Shown here in pieces: positions 8,494 to 17,079 of a stretch of 64,000 nt of DNA. Origin of the DNA: Idiomarina seosinensis (GTDB taxonomy: Bacteria > Pseudomonadota > Gammaproteobacteria > Enterobacterales > Alteromonadaceae); contig NZ_PIQF01000005.1 of the NCBI RefSeq assembly GCF_003987275.1, positions 1-64,000 on the forward strand, written 5' to 3'. The notes beneath the pieces are model-generated. The model worked only from the letters and a program-made list of their open reading frames with translations, was not told where the DNA came from and ran no database searches. Within the stretch, counting starts at the first letter, position 1. Each line of letters starts with the position of its first letter. The translations under genes and the position numbers were made by a program.

Positions 8494-10242
8494 TTAACCT
8501 AGCTGCTGGCGAAGTACATCGGTAAGTTGCTGACGACTTTCCACATTCAGTTGCTGCTTTAATTCTGCCAGCGGTAATGGTGACTGACGAAATAACTTTT
8601 TGATGTTGGTCGGCAACACGGATTGCGATGATAGCGAGAATTGCGCGGATGCGATGCTCAAACGACCGCTGATAAAGCCATTGAGAACATCTTGCATCAC
8701 CGAGTCATCGGCTATTATTGGTGAGCTGTCAGCAACAAGCCACTGCAGCTCAGCGTTGCCGTAAGCCGTTAATTCCGACCACTGCGTTTCTAACTGGTTA
8801 CACAGCCTCTGACCCATAAGCATTGGATGACGAGCACTGACGCGGTCAACGGCAGTACTAATGCGCAGTGGTTGATAGTTATTTTGTTGCCAGAAGGCGT
8901 AAAGCGATGACTCGAACCCAAAGCTTGTGCCGATAAAGCCACAACGACGACTCTGTGCCCATTCTTTAGCCTGGCTAAGTAATTGAGAGCCAACTCTTTG
9001 GCGGCGACAATTTATCGCGACGGCAACCCGGACAACGCGACACCATTGCTGCGCCATTGCCCAGCGTTGCTGTAGAAAGTAGCCGAGTGCCTGCGGTAGT
9101 AAATTACCCTTAGGTCGCCGTTTCCCGTGCATAACAGGATCGAGTAAATCCTCTGCTAAGGGACCTTCTAACGCCAGCCAGGCAACGCCAATAACTTGCT
9201 GGCCATGGTAGTTAATTAGTAGCCACTGGTTTGGGTCATCAAGCAGTAGCGCCAGGTCGTTGGGGCTGCTCTGATAGTGAGCTTCCAGCAGTAGCTCAAA
9301 CGCCTGGTGAAGGTGCGCTTCGGGCAGTTCACTTGCGTGAAACACGCCATTTTCAAATGGGCCGGGCAATGTCTGCGGGGCTGGCTTGAGTAGCAGCGCG
9401 TTGCTTAGCCAGCTTTCTAGAGGGTCACCCTCCGGCCAGCGGATCGGCTGGTGTAGCTGGTGCTGTTTTACCCGTTGATAACGCTTACACACCCAATCTC
9501 GAAAATGCACAGCAAAACCACGTCCGCAGCCTTCGTAGCCATTAACGGTGGTGGCTAAGATCCAGGGAGTGTATTTATCACAAAGCTTTTGTGTGGCCCA
9601 TAGTGGAATTCCTGCTGCCTCGTCAATAACTAGCAGTGCGTCGCTGGGCTGGCTGTCTAGCAATTTATCCCAGGCAACGAAGGTTGCGTTATCGGCGATG
9701 TTTAACAGAACCTTCGCATTAGCGCGCCGGGGCGCCGTAATCAATACTGATGTTTGGTTGTCAGCTTTCGCTAACAGCTGCTTAACCGCAGTACCCACAA
9801 TATGGCTTTTACCCCGGCCCCGATCAGCAATGAGCAGATGAGTAGTTTTAGTATCGGTGAGTTGTTCTAATACTGCGGTTTGTGCCGCTGTAGGTAGTTC
9901 GGGCAGAGACGCTGTGAGAGCTGTTGGTGTAGGTTGCCAATGATTGATTAAACGCTGCAACATAACGGAGCGTTGCTCGCCGACTAGCAAACTGAGTTGG
10001 CCACCGGCTACTACTGTTCCGCATAATGCGGCAATGGCGTCTACGTGCAGCTGCTGGCGACAATCAATGATCACGTGTTTAAATTCGTGACCCAGATAAT
10101 CCCGGTATCGGCTTAATGCTGCGTCCGCAGTTTTTGATTGGTCAGAGAGGAATAAACGACTTGAGCAACGAACCGGCAGCGATTGCTGCCAGTTCGCAGT
10201 ATGCTCAACAACTTCTAATTGTCGATACAGTGGCTGTGTCAT
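8494..10242 (-). CDS. tmcA: tRNA(Met) cytidine acetyltransferase TmcA
   Basis: Uses acetyl-CoA and ATP to form N4-acetylcytidine at the wobble base of elongator tRNA-Met, which prevents misreading of Ile AUA codons. Order of domains: a short N-terminal DUF1726-type domain, a RecD-like helicase module with Walker A ADRGRGKSH (about 140) and Walker B LLVIDEAAGIP, a GNAT domain (VAVAINCRRQRVGSQLL is the acetyl-CoA loop), and a C-terminal tRNA-binding tail. At 582 residues it is about 90 shorter than E. coli TmcA, mainly before the Walker A motif and at the C-terminus. The ATG overlaps the stop of the upstream transporter gene by one base (TAATG). Confidence 0.93.
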   Translation of the reverse strand: MTQPLYRQLEVVEHTANWQQSLPVRCSSRLFLSDQSKTADAALSRYRDYLGHEFKHVIIDCRQQLHVDAIAALCGTVVAGGQLSLLVGEQRSVMLQRLINHWQPTPTALTASLPELPTAAQTAVLEQLTDTKTTHLLIADRGRGKSHIVGTAVKQLLAKADNQTSVLITAPRRANAKVLLNIADNATFVAWDKLLDSQPSDALLVIDEAAGIPLWATQKLCDKYTPWILATTVNGYEGCGRGFAVHFRDWVCKRYQRVKQHQLHQPIRWPEGDPLESWLSNALLLKPAPQTLPGPFENGVFHASELPEAHLHQAFELLLEAHYQSSPNDLALLLDDPNQWLLINYHGQQVIGVAWLALEGPLAEDLLDPVMHGKRRPKGNLLPQALGYFLQQRWAMAQQWCRVVRVAVAINCRRQRVGSQLLSQAKEWAQSRRCGFIGTSFGFESSLYAFWQQNNYQPLRISTAVDRVSARHPMLMGQRLCNQLETQWSELTAYGNAELQWLVADSSPIIADDSVMQDVLNGFISGRLSIASAQFSLSSQSVLPTNIKKLFRQSPLPLAELKQQLNVESRQQLTDVLRQQLG

Positions 10243-11666
10243 TAAAACAAGGCATATTGAGGCCCAAAGAACTTGGCTAGCACAGTATTAATAAACACGA
10301 CCGCTAAAATAAACGGAATAAAAGTACTGATAGAGAAACGAACATACTTAGCCAGAAGGGTGGATGGGTAAGCATGGTTCCCGTGCGTAAGTTCTTGCTC
10401 AAGGCCTTTATTGCGCCAGTGCAACCAAACAAACAGACAAATTAGTAATCCGTTTAACGGTAAAATGGTGTCGTAAAAGACATCATAGATAACATCGAAT
10501 ACCGATTTTGACTGGCCGGCATAGCTGACGAACTCAGTAAACGCCGGAATAAAGCCGAATGAGGTTGCTGCGATAATGGTCAAAATAGAGTTAGCGATGA
10601 CCATAAACAATAGCGCTTTTTTACGACTAACCTTTTTCTGCTCAATGATAGCTGCTGTTGGTACTTCCAAAATAGAAACCAGTGACGTAATTGCAGCAAT
10701 AAAGGTCAACAAGAAGAAAATAGAAGCAGCAATGCTGGCGCCTACATAGCCAACAGAACTTTGTAGCTCCATAAAAATTTGTGGGAAGAAAGAGAATATC
10801 ATTCCGACTGAGGATTCACTCAGTTCTGCCGGGTTAGTATCAGGATTTATCGCGAAAATTGCCGGTAAGGTCATCAGGCCAGCAGTAAAAGCCACGGCAG
10901 TATCGGTTAGCGCTACCAATTTACCCGAGGTAACAATATCGTCTGAGCGGCTAAAGTAAGAGCCATAAGTAATCAGAATTCCCATCCCTAATGAGAGCGA
11001 GAAGAACGCTTGAGATAAAGCACCACTTACTACTGAGCCGTCAATCTTGCTAAAATCTGGAACTAGATAAAATTCTACACCAAGAGCTGCATTGTCCAAT
11101 GATAGAACAAAAATAACCAACAAAATCAGCATTACAAAAAGAGCGGGCATCAAAAATTTTGCCGCCTTTTCGATACCCTGACGAACACCGCCCAATAATA
11201 TCACGTTAATGATGACGGTTACGGCGACCAGGAAACCAATAAACCAGTAGTCATTGACGAATTCGGTAAAGTAACCCGGTTGAGCGAGTTGGTCGAGGTT
11301 GCCGGTTACGGCGTAAAATAAGTAGCCAAAAATCCAAACCGTGATAACCATGTAAAATATGGCAATCATGAATGGCGTTAGTACCGCAAGAAAGCCTGCC
11401 AGGCTCCATATTTTTTTACCGTTGCCAAGGCTTAGGTATGAGCCCAGAGGATTCTTTTGCGCATGTCGGCCAACGCCCATTTCAGCCAACATGATCGGCA
11501 CACAGATAAAGGCGACAAACAGTGCATAAATTAATAAAAACGCACCACCACCATTTTTGGTGGCAGCCACCGGAAAGCCAACTAAGTTTCCGATTCCTAC
11601 CGCTGAACCAGCGGCGGCCAGAATAAAGCCTATTTTAGAGCTAAATTGATCACGTTGCTCGCTCAT
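10242..11666 (-). CDS. Sodium-dependent transporter, neurotransmitter:sodium symporter (NSS) family
   Basis: Inner-membrane LeuT-fold symporter that probably imports an amino acid or related amine with sodium. The N-terminus has the NSS signature SKIGFILAAAGSAVGIGN (TM1, sodium and substrate ligands) and FPVAATKNGGGAFLLIY (TM2). About eleven hydrophobic segments follow, including FFSLSLGMGILITYGSYF in TM6. Length 474 agrees with bacterial members such as MhsT, which have 11 rather than 12 segments. The substrate cannot be read from sequence. A sodium-coupled carrier fits a marine organism with a sodium flagellar motor. It is co-transcribed with tmcA. Confidence 0.9.
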   Translation of the reverse strand: MSEQRDQFSSKIGFILAAAGSAVGIGNLVGFPVAATKNGGGAFLLIYALFVAFICVPIMLAEMGVGRHAQKNPLGSYLSLGNGKKIWSLAGFLAVLTPFMIAIFYMVITVWIFGYLFYAVTGNLDQLAQPGYFTEFVNDYWFIGFLVAVTVIINVILLGGVRQGIEKAAKFLMPALFVMLILLVIFVLSLDNAALGVEFYLVPDFSKIDGSVVSGALSQAFFSLSLGMGILITYGSYFSRSDDIVTSGKLVALTDTAVAFTAGLMTLPAIFAINPDTNPAELSESSVGMIFSFFPQIFMELQSSVGYVGASIAASIFFLLTFIAAITSLVSILEVPTAAIIEQKKVSRKKALLFMVIANSILTIIAATSFGFIPAFTEFVSYAGQSKSVFDVIYDVFYDTILPLNGLLICLFVWLHWRNKGLEQELTHGNHAYPSTLLAKYVRFSISTFIPFILAVVFINTVLAKFFGPQYALF

Positions 11667-11808
11667 GGTTTTCCTTTTTTAGTCATTATTATTATCAGGC
11701 GACAGACTCGCTGCGCGGAAAATTCCAGCAATCCTAGCAAGGGGCTTGCAGGTCGGCAAGCATGGGCTGACTGTTTATGCGTTGAAAGGTGTAAATATTT
11801 CGCTCAGT

Positions 11809-12870
11809 TTACCAATTTTGCATTTCTATGAGGCGGGATATACTGCGCTGAAATGGGAACTTGAGCAATTCTGCTTGGTACAGTTGTTCGATGTCTGTGG
11901 CCGCGGAAATAATAAGTAGACAGCCACGGTCGTAACACTCATCCACTAATGCAATAAAACGGCGGGCTTCGTTATCAAGATGGCTTAAATGGGGCAGGCT
12001 TTGGCGCTGATAGCCATCCTCGGTACCTTGCGTTGTTTGGTCTGAAGTCGTATAAGTGAACGCTGGAACATTGAGTAGCACTAGACTCTGATAGCGACCC
12101 GCCAGTTCCATATAGTCTCGTTGACTGCGGGGGCCGGAACAAAGCGCCCAAAAATCAAAGCCGATGACTTTATCATTTTTCCATAGACAAGGAACTTGCC
12201 GGTTCATCACGGTCTCGGATTCTGTGTTATCAAGTGCTCCAAAAAGTTGATTAGCCAGTTGACGCAGACTTTCTTGCTCGCCGTTAATAAAGTAGTAAGG
12301 AGTGCCGTTTTCATTTAAACGTCGATAATCAATACCTGAGTCGAGACTCATGATAAGACATTGCTGCTCAATTAGTTGGATAAAAGGTTCGAATCGATGC
12401 CTGGCGAGCCCACCACGATAAAGTTCCTTCGGCGGTGTGTTGGATGTCGTTACTAGAACGACATCACGGGCAAATAATTCAGACCAGAGCGTGGCTAGTA
12501 TCATGGCATCACCAATATCCTCGACAATGAATTCGTCAAGGCAGATCACCCGATATTGGTGTGCCCAGTCGTCGGCAAGCGCTTGCATGGGGTTAGCAAG
12601 ACCTTGCAGCTCGTTTAATTGGCGGTGAACGCGCTGCATAAAGTGGTGATAATGTAGGCGGATTTTGGCCGTTGTTGCTATCTGTTGCTCAAATAAATCC
12701 ATTAGCATCGATTTACCGCGTCCAACAGGACCGTATAAATAAAAGCTCTTGGTTGTCTCTTGCCGCTCGATTTTAGGGCATAAAGCGGTTAACGCTTCCC
12801 ATGCCTTTAATTGCTGAGAATCGTGGATTAACTGTTTCTGCTCGAGCAGTTGCTGATAACTTTGCTGCAT
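11809..12870 (-). CDS. zapE: Cell division protein ZapE (AFG1-like AAA ATPase)
   Basis: Cytoplasmic ATPase which in E. coli joins the Z-ring late in division and destabilises FtsZ polymers in an ATP-dependent way. Motifs: Walker A YGPVGRGKSMLMD (about 47-59), RLHYHHFMQRVH, Walker B YRVICLDEFIVEDIGDAMI, the ATSNTPPKELYRGGLAR(H)RF block typical of the AFG1 family, and FWALCSGPRSQRDYMEL. Length 353 is close to the E. coli 375. It is preceded by the cnoX terminator, so it is likely transcribed from its own promoter. E. coli zapE neighbours (rplM-rpsI) are not here. Confidence 0.93.
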   Translation of the reverse strand: MQQSYQQLLEQKQLIHDSQQLKAWEALTALCPKIERQETTKSFYLYGPVGRGKSMLMDLFEQQIATTAKIRLHYHHFMQRVHRQLNELQGLANPMQALADDWAHQYRVICLDEFIVEDIGDAMILATLWSELFARDVVLVTTSNTPPKELYRGGLARHRFEPFIQLIEQQCLIMSLDSGIDYRRLNENGTPYYFINGEQESLRQLANQLFGALDNTESETVMNRQVPCLWKNDKVIGFDFWALCSGPRSQRDYMELAGRYQSLVLLNVPAFTYTTSDQTTQGTEDGYQRQSLPHLSHLDNEARRFIALVDECYDRGCLLIISAATDIEQLYQAELLKFPFQRSISRLIEMQNW

Positions 12871-12899
12871 AAAAAAACGGCCGGCAGAGGGTGCCGGCC
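12871..12899 (-). terminator. Rho-independent terminator after cnoX
   Basis: Read on the minus strand, GGCCGGCA and TGCCGGCC form a perfect 8-pair stem with a 5-base loop, followed by seven U (complement of AAAAAAA at 12871-12877). It lies between the cnoX stop and the zapE start, the U-run abutting the zapE start codon. Confidence 0.88.
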
Positions 12900-12923
12900 A
12901 AACTAGTAGCTAGTGAACAGCCA

Positions 12924-13775
12924 TTAATACATCATGCTGTAAAGAATTCTACGCGCCTTCGACGCCAGCGGATCACCATCAGGCAGTGCGTTGATAATAT
13001 CCATGGCGTAACGTTTTGCGTCGGCATTTGCCGGTTCCTTACGTAGCACAGTAAACGCGTGATCCAGAGCCTCTTCGTCTCGGTGTGCCTGCTGTAATTG
13101 CAGTGCAAGTTTAAGTCGTAATTCGTGATCGTCAGGGCTCTTCTCAACCTGTTCTTGCAGGGCTCGTAGCTCTGGTGAGTCAGCTGCCTCAGCAGCTAAT
13201 TCTATTTTACTAAGGATACGTTGGTAATCGTTATCGTGCTCGACCATAGGGATTGTGGCAACGAGCTCCCGCGCCTGCTCTAAACGACCGTTATCAACTG
13301 CCGCTTCGGCGAGAAGCTTCAGCGCTTGCATATTGTTACCGTCAATATCGTACGCCTGTTTCGCAAAAGTGTACGCATCAGCGGCGCTACTTTCGGCCAT
13401 CGCCTGTTGTGCCTTTTTAATAAGCTCGTCGGCGGGACCCGGTAAATGTTGGCTAAGCATCTCTTTGATTTCAGCTTCGGATTTTACGCCGGTAAAGCTA
13501 TCAATCGGCTGACCGTCTTTAAACAACGCTACGGTTGGCAGACTGCGGATACCAAATTGCATTGCCAGTTCCTGCTGCTCATCGCAATTTATTTTGGCCA
13601 GGGTGACTTGTTCCGGGTATTGGCTGGCAATACGCTCTAAGGTAGGCATCAATTGTTTGCAGGACTCACACCAATCCGCCCAAAAGTCGATAATGACGAG
13701 TTTTTCCTGGGAGCCTTCTAACAGAACTTGTTGAAAGTTTTGAATAGTTACGTCGACAATATTTTCGGCAGCCAT
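12924..13775 (-). CDS. cnoX: Co-chaperone CnoX/YbbN: thioredoxin domain plus TPR repeats
   Basis: Thioredoxin-fold holdase that binds unfolding proteins under oxidative stress and passes them to GroEL or DnaK. The N-terminal thioredoxin domain (about 1-110) has IIDFWADWCESCKQLMP and the cis-proline region IRSLPTVALFKDG. The remaining 170 residues are TPR-like helices, ending in the conserved DPLASKARRILYSMMY tail. The active-site pair is CESC, whereas E. coli YbbN has only one of these cysteines (SQHC), so this version may be redox active. Length 283 matches the family. It stands alone and ends at a clear terminator. Confidence 0.92.
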   Translation of the reverse strand: MAAENIVDVTIQNFQQVLLEGSQEKLVIIDFWADWCESCKQLMPTLERIASQYPEQVTLAKINCDEQQELAMQFGIRSLPTVALFKDGQPIDSFTGVKSEAEIKEMLSQHLPGPADELIKKAQQAMAESSAADAYTFAKQAYDIDGNNMQALKLLAEAAVDNGRLEQARELVATIPMVEHDNDYQRILSKIELAAEAADSPELRALQEQVEKSPDDHELRLKLALQLQQAHRDEEALDHAFTVLRKEPANADAKRYAMDIINALPDGDPLASKARRILYSMMY

Positions 13776-13857
13776 AGTTGGCGCGTGCTCCTTTTAATTC
13801 GTTTGGTATTAATCAGTGACTAACTGAGATATGCAGGCACTAAAACGGAAATTCAAT

Positions 13858-13889
13858 GGTTGGAAGTTAAGAGATTAACTAAACCAACC
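13858..13889 (-). terminator. Hairpin at the end of the aldehyde dehydrogenase gene
   Basis: GGTTGG and CCAACC enclose AGTTAA-GAGA-TTAACT, giving a two-part hairpin that overlaps the stop codon at 13875-13877. There is no good U-run on the minus strand beyond it, so it may be a weak or factor-dependent end, or an mRNA-protecting hairpin. Confidence 0.35.
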
Positions 13890-15245
13890 CAACACCTTGT
13901 CTTTTAGGCGGCTATAGGGAGGATAACGCAGCGCGATATCAAGCATAAATCGGCGTGTCATTACGGGTTTTAAATGACTAAAGGTGTCAAAACCCCAGCG
14001 CCCGTGATACCGGCCCATGCCGCTGCGGCCAACACCACCAAAGGGGAGCTTAGGATTAAGCATAAACATTAGAGTATCGTTGTAGCAAACATTACCGGCG
14101 GAAACCTGTTCGGTAAACTGACGTAATAACCGTTTGTTTTTGGTAAACGCATAGAGAGCTAATGGTTTTGGCTTTTTCTGAATAATGCTAATAGCTTCAG
14201 CGGCTGAAGATATTGTAACAATCGGTAAAATGGGGCCGAATATTTCTTCTGTTAACAAAGGGTGCTCAGGGTCGACTGAGTCCACCAATGTTGGAGATAT
14301 ATAGCGCTCACGCTTAGAATAGTCGCCGCCGTATAGGATATTTTGCTGATCAAGCATATCGACCAGTCGTTGCCAATGTTGCTGGTGAATAATACGGCCA
14401 TAATCGTCACTGTTTTGTGGCTCGTCGCCGTAAAACTCAGTAATTGCTACGCGCATGGCAGTAACTAGTTGCTCTTTGACGGAGTCTTCTACCAGTAGGT
14501 AATCTGGAGCGATACAGGTTTGTCCTGTATTGAGGAATTTACCCCAGACAATACGCCTCGCTGCTATTTGGATATCGCTATCTGCAAGCACCACTGCGGG
14601 ACTCTTTCCGCCTAACTCCAGAGTTACAGGGGTTAGGTTCTGTGCAGCAGAGGCTAAAATTGAGCGTGCTGCCCGCTCGCCCCCAGTGTAAAAAATATGG
14701 TCAAACGGTAATTCGGTTAATTGCTGCGAAGTTTCTACGGCACCGGTAATGACTGTATAGGCTGAGCTGTCGAGATAGTTGTTTAAATGCTTATGCATTA
14801 CCTCAGCGGTTACTGGAGCATGTTCGGACGGCTTCACAACCGCACAGTTGCCAGCAGCTATCGCTGCGATTAAAGGGGCTAGCAAAAGCTGCACTGGATA
14901 ATTCCAGGCTCCCAATATTAGAACAGTGCCTAATGGTTCTGGTATTAATTCGCTACGAGCGGGCCAGGCCAATAATGGTGTCGGAACACGTCGCGGTCGG
15001 TTCCAGTGGTTGAGGTAACTGATTGTGTGCTTAATGTCTGACAGTAAAAACTGTAACTCGGTTAATTGAGCTTCACTCGGGTGTTTACCGAGATCTTGTT
15101 GCAGAGCATCTAGCAGTTCTTGTTGATGATTGATTAAAAATTGCTTTAAGTTATTAAGTTGCTGTTTACGCCAAGCCACCGGGCGCGTTAGCCCGGTGCG
15201 AAAAGTGTGATTTAGGTCTGTTAACAGGTGTTGATGGGTCTTCAT
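13875..15245 (-). CDS. Class 3-type aldehyde dehydrogenase
   Basis: NAD(P)-dependent oxidation of an aldehyde to the acid. Motifs: LGAWNYPVQLLLAPL, AAGNCAVVKPSEHAP, HIFYTGGERAARSI, the catalytic glutamate in VTLELGGKSPAVV and the nucleophile cysteine in NTGQTCIAPDY. Length 456 and the long C-terminal tail (PPYSRLKDKVLGWFS) are typical of class 3 enzymes such as YwdH and coniferyl-aldehyde dehydrogenases, which favour medium to long chain or aromatic aldehydes. The substrate is unknown. It overlaps gabD by four bases, so both are made from one mRNA. Confidence 0.88.
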   Translation of the reverse strand: MKTHQHLLTDLNHTFRTGLTRPVAWRKQQLNNLKQFLINHQQELLDALQQDLGKHPSEAQLTELQFLLSDIKHTISYLNHWNRPRRVPTPLLAWPARSELIPEPLGTVLILGAWNYPVQLLLAPLIAAIAAGNCAVVKPSEHAPVTAEVMHKHLNNYLDSSAYTVITGAVETSQQLTELPFDHIFYTGGERAARSILASAAQNLTPVTLELGGKSPAVVLADSDIQIAARRIVWGKFLNTGQTCIAPDYLLVEDSVKEQLVTAMRVAITEFYGDEPQNSDDYGRIIHQQHWQRLVDMLDQQNILYGGDYSKRERYISPTLVDSVDPEHPLLTEEIFGPILPIVTISSAAEAISIIQKKPKPLALYAFTKNKRLLRQFTEQVSAGNVCYNDTLMFMLNPKLPFGGVGRSGMGRYHGRWGFDTFSHLKPVMTRRFMLDIALRYPPYSRLKDKVLGWFS

Positions 15246-16699
15246 CCAAGTCCGCCAAGGGTAACCGTTTTAATTTCCAGGTACTCATCTATACCGTATT
15301 TTGACCCTTCTCGTCCAACACCGGATTCTTTAATTCCGCCAAACGGATTATAGGCATGCGAAATTCCGCCAGTGTTAACACCAACCATGCCGTACTCTAA
15401 CGCTTCGCTGACTCTAAATATACGGGCCGTGTCTTTAGCGGCAAAGTAAGAAGCTAAGCCAAACGGCGTGTTGTTCGCTTTGTCGATAGCCTCTTGTTCG
15501 GTTTCAAAGGTGCTGATTGCAACAACTGGACCGAAGATCTCTTCGCTATCAATTTCCATTTCTTCGGTAACGCCGCTCAATACCGTTGGTGCGTAAAACA
15601 AATCTCCGATATCTGTCAGCACGTGGCCACCGGTTTCGACAGTAGCTCCGTCTGATTTAGCGCCAACAACAAGCCGTTGGACTTTATCAACTGCGTCCTG
15701 GTCAATTAGCGGTCCTAGCTCCACGCCTTCCTGATCGCCAGGGCCAACTTTTAGGGCACTGACTTTGCTTGTGATGGCTTTAACAAACTCGTCTTTGACG
15801 GATTCATGCACTATAACGCGGTTAGCCGCAATACAAGTTTGGCCACCGTTACGGAATTTACAGGCCATTAGCTGTTCAGCTGCTGCGTCGATATCAGCAT
15901 CCTCAAATACGATAAAGGGTGCGTTGCCACCTAACTCGAGAGATATTTTTTTGACGTTCTCTGAGCACTGCTGCATAAGTATTTTACCAACCCCGGTGGA
16001 GCCGGTAAACGACAGCTTACGTACTTGCGGCGAGGTTGCCAGAATCTTGCCAACAGTTTTCGCGTCACTGGTGGGGATTAGATTAATAACACCATCAGGA
16101 ATGCCCACTTCACTGGCAAGTTGAGCCAGCGCTAAACTCGACAGTGGTGTCAATTGTGGCGGCTTGACCACTATTGTACAGCCGGCAGCCAGAGCAGGTG
16201 CGATCTTACGGGTGATCATAGCATTGGGGAAATTCCACGGTGTGATAGCCGCACAAACCCCGATTGGCTGCTTCATCACAAAAACGCGTTTACTGTTATC
16301 AGCAACAGGCAAGATGTCACCATCAATACGCTCGGCCTCACTGGCGAACCAGTCGACAAAGCTGGCGCCATATTCAACTTCGCCGGCTGCTTCGGCAACG
16401 GGCTTACCTTGTTCGGCGCTCATTAATTCCGCAAGAGCTTGCTTATTATCCATCATGGCCTGATACCATTTACGCAATAGGTCACTGCGTTCTTTAGCGG
16501 TTTTTTTCGACCATTTTTTTAATGCCGTTTCCGCGACGTTTATCGCCCGGCGCGTAAGTTCTTCGTCGGCGTCGGAGACTTCGGTAATCAGTTCACCAGT
16601 AGCTGGATTGGTAACTTTAAAACGGTTGTCTGTCGGGACCCAGTGACCCTCAATAAAACAATCCTTTTTTGTAAGCGATGACATAGAATGCGCTGACAT
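15242..16699 (-). CDS. gabD: NAD(P)-dependent succinate-semialdehyde dehydrogenase
   Basis: Oxidises succinate semialdehyde to succinate, feeding GABA and related carbon into the TCA cycle. The 485-residue product has the full ALDH set: ITPWNFPNAMITRKIAPALA, TFTGST-like LSFTGSTGVGKILM, ISLELGGNAPFIVFEDAD with catalytic Glu, and RNGGQTCIAANRV with catalytic Cys. It ends GREGSKYGIDEYLEIKTV. These segments are close to E. coli GabD, although glutarate semialdehyde could also serve. AAGGAGG lies 5 bases before the ATG at 16699. No gabT is beside it; instead it is coupled to a second aldehyde dehydrogenase gene. Confidence 0.88.
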   Translation of the reverse strand: MSAHSMSSLTKKDCFIEGHWVPTDNRFKVTNPATGELITEVSDADEELTRRAINVAETALKKWSKKTAKERSDLLRKWYQAMMDNKQALAELMSAEQGKPVAEAAGEVEYGASFVDWFASEAERIDGDILPVADNSKRVFVMKQPIGVCAAITPWNFPNAMITRKIAPALAAGCTIVVKPPQLTPLSSLALAQLASEVGIPDGVINLIPTSDAKTVGKILATSPQVRKLSFTGSTGVGKILMQQCSENVKKISLELGGNAPFIVFEDADIDAAAEQLMACKFRNGGQTCIAANRVIVHESVKDEFVKAITSKVSALKVGPGDQEGVELGPLIDQDAVDKVQRLVVGAKSDGATVETGGHVLTDIGDLFYAPTVLSGVTEEMEIDSEEIFGPVVAISTFETEQEAIDKANNTPFGLASYFAAKDTARIFRVSEALEYGMVGVNTGGISHAYNPFGGIKESGVGREGSKYGIDEYLEIKTVTLGGLG

Positions 16700-16815
16700 A
16701 GTGCCTCCTTAAAATAAGTATCTATAACAATGTAGGCAATAAATCGGCTAATGGTTCAACTTTTTCGTAAAAAGCCTTCGCTTGTTGAAACTTTGGCCTA
16801 ATAAACCAAATTAAG

Positions 16816-16843
16816 TTGTAATTTACGCAGAAATGCGTAGAAT
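16816..16843 (+). promoter_or_regulatory. Probable sigma-70 promoter of csdA with a palindrome in its spacer
   Basis: TTGTAA (16816-16821), 16 bases, TAGAAT (16838-16843). The spacer and the first two bases of the -10 box form a perfect inverted repeat TACGCA-GAAA-TGCGTA (16824-16839). It could be an operator or chance. The promoter call rests on consensus alone. Confidence 0.5.
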
Positions 16844-17079
16844 GCGCACTTCTTCAAGGAAATCCGCTTACATCAGTGATAGACACTGAGTCAGAGAGGC
16901 TGCGGAAACCCTTGATTCACGGGGTTGAGCGCCTGATTCCAGATAATGGCAAAGTTTTAGCGACTATTCGTGCTACGAATAGCTGCACCAGCACTTATCA
17001 TTGATTCCTGTTGCCGGGCCAGACCCCCTTATTTTGTAGTTCGTTTGCCACAAGGCAAACAGGAATGAGTGAGATATTC
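16844..17079 (+). promoter_or_regulatory. Long 5' leader of csdA
   Basis: If the promoter at 16816 is right, the csdA mRNA has a leader of roughly 230 bases with no plausible gene in it. A perfect hairpin GTTTGCC-ACAA-GGCAAAC (17043-17060) sits just before AGGAATGAGTGAG, the ribosome binding region. Long structured leaders are known for csdA/deaD and other cold-shock genes, where they control stability and autoregulation. A regulatory role here is inference. Nothing else was recognised between 16700 and 17079. Confidence 0.45.

Noticed and set aside
15765-16124. Plus-strand ORF of 119 codons inside gabD, plus three overlapping ones to 16497
   Set aside because: All antisense to conserved ALDH motifs.
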